From contig CALZJL010000026.1 in the NCBI GenBank assembly GCA_945787625.1, positions 1 to 10,132 on the forward strand: DNA of 10,132 bases, read 5' to 3'. The notes under the pieces were generated by a model that saw only the letters and a list, made by a program, of their open reading frames with translations, was not told where the DNA came from and searched no databases. The DNA is from an uncultured Prevotellaceae bacterium. Its GTDB lineage: Bacteria > Bacteroidota > Bacteroidia > Bacteroidales > Bacteroidaceae. Below are positions 8,052 through 10,132 of this stretch, piece after piece (within the stretch, counting starts at the first letter, position 1; each line of letters begins with the position of its first letter). The position numbers and the translations under genes are program-made.

Positions 8052-8713
8052 AATGCTTTCCAGAGATTAGTGTCAGGTACTGGAGCAACCACGTTTATGG
8101 GCTTCATGCTGACTGGATGTGTGAGGGAAAGAGAGCGTGCGTGCAGCGAAATGCTGCCATCTGGATTGCTGCGCGGTGCTCCGTATTTAAGGTCGCCTCT
8201 GATAGGACAGCCTATCTTAGACAGCTGACATCGTATCTGGTGGTGACGCCCTGTGTGTAGCGTCACCTCCAGAAGAAAATATTTGTCTGACGAGGAAATT
8301 AGACGGTAGTCCAGGATAGCTTTTTTTGAGCCTGGCACTTCGCGGTCATACGCTCGTGCTGTGTTGGTCTGCCCGTTGCGGGTCAGCCAGTGTGTCAGGG
8401 TGCCGCTCTCCTGAGGCGGACGGTTGCCCACGATGGCCCAGTAGGTCTTTCTGACGTTCTCATGGCTGGCAAACATCTTGTTCAGGCGTGACAAGGCTTT
8501 GCTCGTCTTGGCAAAGAGCACCGCCCCCGTGACAGGACGGTCCAGACGGTGTACCACACCGAGAAATACATTGCCGGGCTTGTCATACTTCGCCTTGAGC
8601 CACTCCCTGACGATGTCGCACAAGGGCTTGTCGCCAGTCTTGTCGCCTTGGACTATCTCGCCTGGGGCCTTGTTGACGATGATGATATGGTTATCCTCGT
8701 AGAGTACCTTCAT
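8048..8713 (-). CDS. RluA-family pseudouridine synthase
   Basis: A 221-residue cytoplasmic RNA-modifying enzyme that isomerises a uridine to pseudouridine in rRNA or tRNA. It has the RluA-class signature H55-R-L-D58-R-P-V-T-G63, where Asp58 is the catalytic residue (most members have R-L-D-x-x-T-S/T-G). Later comes the conserved T-G-R-H-H-Q-I-R block and the I-R-G-D-L-K-Y-G segment typical of the family. There is no N-terminal S4 RNA-binding domain, so it is the short RluA/TruC-like form rather than RluC or RluD. The ATG at 8713 is 3 nt after the fabG stop, and its own stop overlaps the tamB start, so it is a middle gene of the operon. The target uridine cannot be assigned from sequence. No link to envelope biogenesis is known; co-transcription may simply be growth-related. 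Confidence 0.92.
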   Translation of the reverse strand: MKVLYEDNHIIIVNKAPGEIVQGDKTGDKPLCDIVREWLKAKYDKPGNVFLGVVHRLDRPVTGAVLFAKTSKALSRLNKMFASHENVRKTYWAIVGNRPPQESGTLTHWLTRNGQTNTARAYDREVPGSKKAILDYRLISSSDKYFLLEVTLHTGRHHQIRCQLSKIGCPIRGDLKYGAPRSNPDGSISLHARSLSLTHPVSMKPINVVAPVPDTNLWKAF

Positions 8714-8716
8714 AGA

Positions 8717-9475
8717 CTACATGTTCATGCCGCCATCGACCTGGATGACCTGACCGCTGACGTACGAACTCATGTCGCTTGCCAGGAAGGTCGCTACGTT
8801 GGCGATATCCTCGACCTGACCTCCGCGACGCAGTGGAATCTTCTTCTTCCACTCCTCGCGCACTTCGTCTGGCAGGGCAGCGGTCATGGCCGTCTCGATA
8901 AATCCTGGAGCGATGGCATTGGCGCGAATGCCCTTGGGACCCATCTCCTGAGCCACACTCTTGGCCAAGGCTATCATGCCGGCTTTTGATGCTGCATAGT
9001 TGGCTTGCCCGGCATTGCCGTGTACGCCTACCACGCTTGCCATATTGATGATAGAACCGCCGCGCTGACGCATCATGACAGGTACACAGGCGTGTATGAA
9101 GTTGAACGCGCTCTTGAGGTTGACGTTGATGACAGCGTCCCACTGTGCCTCGGTCATGCGCAGCATCAGTCCGTCTTTGGTGATGCCGGCGTTGTTGACG
9201 AGAATATCGATGCTGCCAAAGTCTTCTTTGATCTTCTTGACCGTCTCCTCTGTCTGGGCAAAGTCTGCGGCGTTGCCCGGGTATGCCATACACTTTACTC
9301 CCACAGCTTCAATCTCTTGGCGCGTGGCTTCGAGCCCTGCTGCCATCTCGTCGTTAAGGACAAGGTCGGTGAAGGCAATGTTAGCACCTTCCTGAGCGAA
9401 CTTCAAAGCCAAAGCCTTGCCAATACCACGTGCCGCACCTGTGATGATAGCGGTCTTTCCTTCAAGTAATTTCAT
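8717..9475 (-). CDS. fabG: 3-oxoacyl-[acyl-carrier-protein] reductase FabG
   Basis: A 252-residue short-chain dehydrogenase that reduces 3-oxoacyl-ACP with NADPH in each round of type II fatty acid synthesis. The Rossmann fold motif T12-G-A-A-R-G-I-G19 binds the cofactor, N94-N-A-G97 stabilises the sheet, and the catalytic tetrad is Asn119, Ser147, Tyr160 and Lys164 (Y-A-A-S-K). The P190-G191 motif and the C-terminal V-D-G-G-M segment, which is typical of FabG, are present. Length is normal (E. coli FabG is 244). It follows the TetR gene after 45 AT-rich nt and precedes the pseudouridine synthase by 3 nt. No other fab gene (fabD, fabF, acpP) is in the window, so it is a stand-alone fabG. Other short-chain dehydrogenases share the fold, but the overall sequence reads as FabG. 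Confidence 0.93.
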   Translation of the reverse strand: MKLLEGKTAIITGAARGIGKALALKFAQEGANIAFTDLVLNDEMAAGLEATRQEIEAVGVKCMAYPGNAADFAQTEETVKKIKEDFGSIDILVNNAGITKDGLMLRMTEAQWDAVINVNLKSAFNFIHACVPVMMRQRGGSIINMASVVGVHGNAGQANYAASKAGMIALAKSVAQEMGPKGIRANAIAPGFIETAMTAALPDEVREEWKKKIPLRRGGQVEDIANVATFLASDMSSYVSGQVIQVDGGMNM

Positions 9476-9520
9476 GTTGAAAAATATTTTAATGTTTTCT
9501 ATTTGAACAGTCCTGACAAA
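9476..9520 (-). other. 45-nt AT-rich spacer between tetR and fabG
   Basis: The minus-strand spacer is AT-rich, especially in the 25 nt before the fabG ATG, and includes the palindrome AAAATATTTT at 9481-9490. I found no TAnnTTTG element in it, so there is no visible separate fabG promoter. It looks like an unstructured translation leader, and fabG is probably transcribed with the TetR gene. Confidence 0.4.
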
Positions 9521-10102
9521 TCATTTGCTTAGTGCGCGGTGTATTATCCTCTGTACCACGGCGCGACTCATTCCCTTAGGCATACCGTCTGCCAGACGTC
9601 CGTAGATATAAGGCACTTCGAGCCCCTTCACCGCATAGCGTATAATGTCGACCATCAGCCCAATCTCTTCCACATCGAAACGTCCGCACTTCACTCCGTC
9701 TGTGATAATCTGCGTGAGCAGGAGTTTCTCCTTGCGGTCGAAGCGTTTGCGTATGAGGCTCACCTTCCAGATGTCGCGAAAGAATTCTGCCCTCATATTG
9801 CCGTTGCGCTGCACCACCGTCTTGATGGCGTTGAGATGTGCATAAATCATAGCCACAAGTTTATCCTCATAGTCCATCTCCTTTGCTGCGACTTCTGCCA
9901 TCTGTTGTGACATCAATTCCAACTCGTCCTCTACGACGGCGGCATAGACCTCTTCCTTGCTCTTGAAGTACGTATATAGAGTACGTCTGCCCTTGCCCGA
10001 GGCCAAGGCAATATCGTTCATCGTAGTCTCTTCTATGCCGTTCTTGGCAAACAGGGAACGGGCTACATCAATGAGTTTGTTTCTCGTCTTTTCGACAGGC
10101 AT
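9521..10102 (-). CDS. TetR/AcrR-family transcriptional regulator
   Basis: A 193-residue DNA-binding regulator, first gene of the likely operon. The N-terminal helix-turn-helix domain spans about residues 5-53: the segment T26-T-M-N-D-I-A-L-A-S-G-K37 is followed by the recognition-helix region G38-R-R-T-L-Y-T-Y-F46 and K47-S-K-E-E, the standard TetR pattern. Residues 55-193 are all-alpha and variable, and would bind the effector and form the dimer. Its position directly before fabG suggests control of fatty-acid or envelope genes through an acyl-type ligand, in the manner of FabR or FadR-like TetR members, but no ligand can be read from the sequence. The ATG at 10102 is the only plausible start visible; 30 nt of upstream DNA remain, containing three tandem 8-mers that could be its own operator. 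Confidence 0.9.
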   Translation of the reverse strand: MPVEKTRNKLIDVARSLFAKNGIEETTMNDIALASGKGRRTLYTYFKSKEEVYAAVVEDELELMSQQMAEVAAKEMDYEDKLVAMIYAHLNAIKTVVQRNGNMRAEFFRDIWKVSLIRKRFDRKEKLLLTQIITDGVKCGRFDVEEIGLMVDIIRYAVKGLEVPYIYGRLADGMPKGMSRAVVQRIIHRALSK

Positions 10103-10108
10103 AATTCT

Positions 10109-10132
10109 GTAAGGTTATAAGGTTTTTAGGTT
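10109..10132. repeat. Three tandem 8-mers upstream of the TetR gene, possible operator
   Basis: The plus strand reads GTAAGGTT, ATAAGGTT, TTTAGGTT in immediate succession. On the minus strand each unit starts with AACCT, so there are three copies at an exact 8-bp period, 6 nt upstream of the ATG at 10102. The array reaches the window edge and may continue. It lies where a promoter or an autoregulatory site would be expected. TetR dimers usually bind palindromes, so direct repeats would be atypical. Confidence 0.45.

Noticed and set aside
7207..8070. Long plus-strand open frame (287 codons) antisense to the start of tamB
   Set aside because: It is rich in Ser, Arg and Leu with no recognisable motif, and lies wholly opposite a strongly supported tamB frame. 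It is explained by that gene's codon bias.
8691..9293. 200-codon minus-strand frame overlapping fabG
   Set aside because: Arg/Gln/His-rich shifted reading of fabG; the fabG frame contains the complete catalytic tetrad, so there is no frameshift to explain.
1..10132. Mobile element, CRISPR array, tRNA or defence system
   Set aside because: No transposase, integrase, repeat-spacer pattern, tRNA-like cloverleaf or nuclease/toxin domain was seen; all sizeable coding frames are accounted for by housekeeping and envelope genes.

Overview
The window looks like chromosome from a member of the Bacteroidales (Bacteroidota). The evidence is a lipoprotein Omp85 protein of the TamL type next to tamB, a TetR-fabG pair, a TAnnTTTG-type promoter element, and gene starts with A/T-rich leaders and no visible Shine-Dalgarno sequence. 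Base composition seems slightly GC-rich, which would fit some Prevotella-like or Muribaculaceae-like lineages, but I cannot fix the genus. All six genes are on the minus strand and coding density is very high. I see no tRNA, rRNA, CRISPR array, insertion sequence or phage gene.

Read in transcription order (high to low coordinates), five genes form a probable operon. They are a TetR-family repressor (9521-10102), the 3-oxoacyl-ACP reductase FabG (8717-9475), an RluA-family pseudouridine synthase (8048-8713), the 1503-residue translocation/assembly protein TamB (3540-8051) and the lipoprotein TamL (1112-3523). The gaps are 45, 3, -4 and 16 nt. The rluA-tamB junction is a TTGA stop/start overlap that implies a UUG start for tamB. 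Three tandem copies of an AACCT-containing 8-mer sit just upstream of the TetR gene at the window edge and may be its operator.

A 149-nt gap (963-1111) follows. It holds a good Bacteroidales -7 element, an inverted repeat at the expected transcription start, and an A-rich leader with a duplicated motif. These serve a sugar-phosphate nucleotidyltransferase gene (48-962). A perfect 14-bp-arm palindrome at 2-30, just past its stop codon, is a likely terminator.

Functionally, TamL (outer membrane) and TamB (spanning from inner membrane to TamL) should form one envelope machine, linked to outer-membrane protein insertion and probably phospholipid transport. Having fabG (acyl-chain synthesis) and a TetR regulator in the same transcript suggests coupling of lipid supply to outer-membrane assembly, which is an inference. 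Otherwise this is an ordinary housekeeping region, and I found no convincing sign of an undescribed system. The points most worth checking are the UUG start of tamB, the repeats upstream of tetR, and the hairpin at the nucleotidyltransferase promoter.
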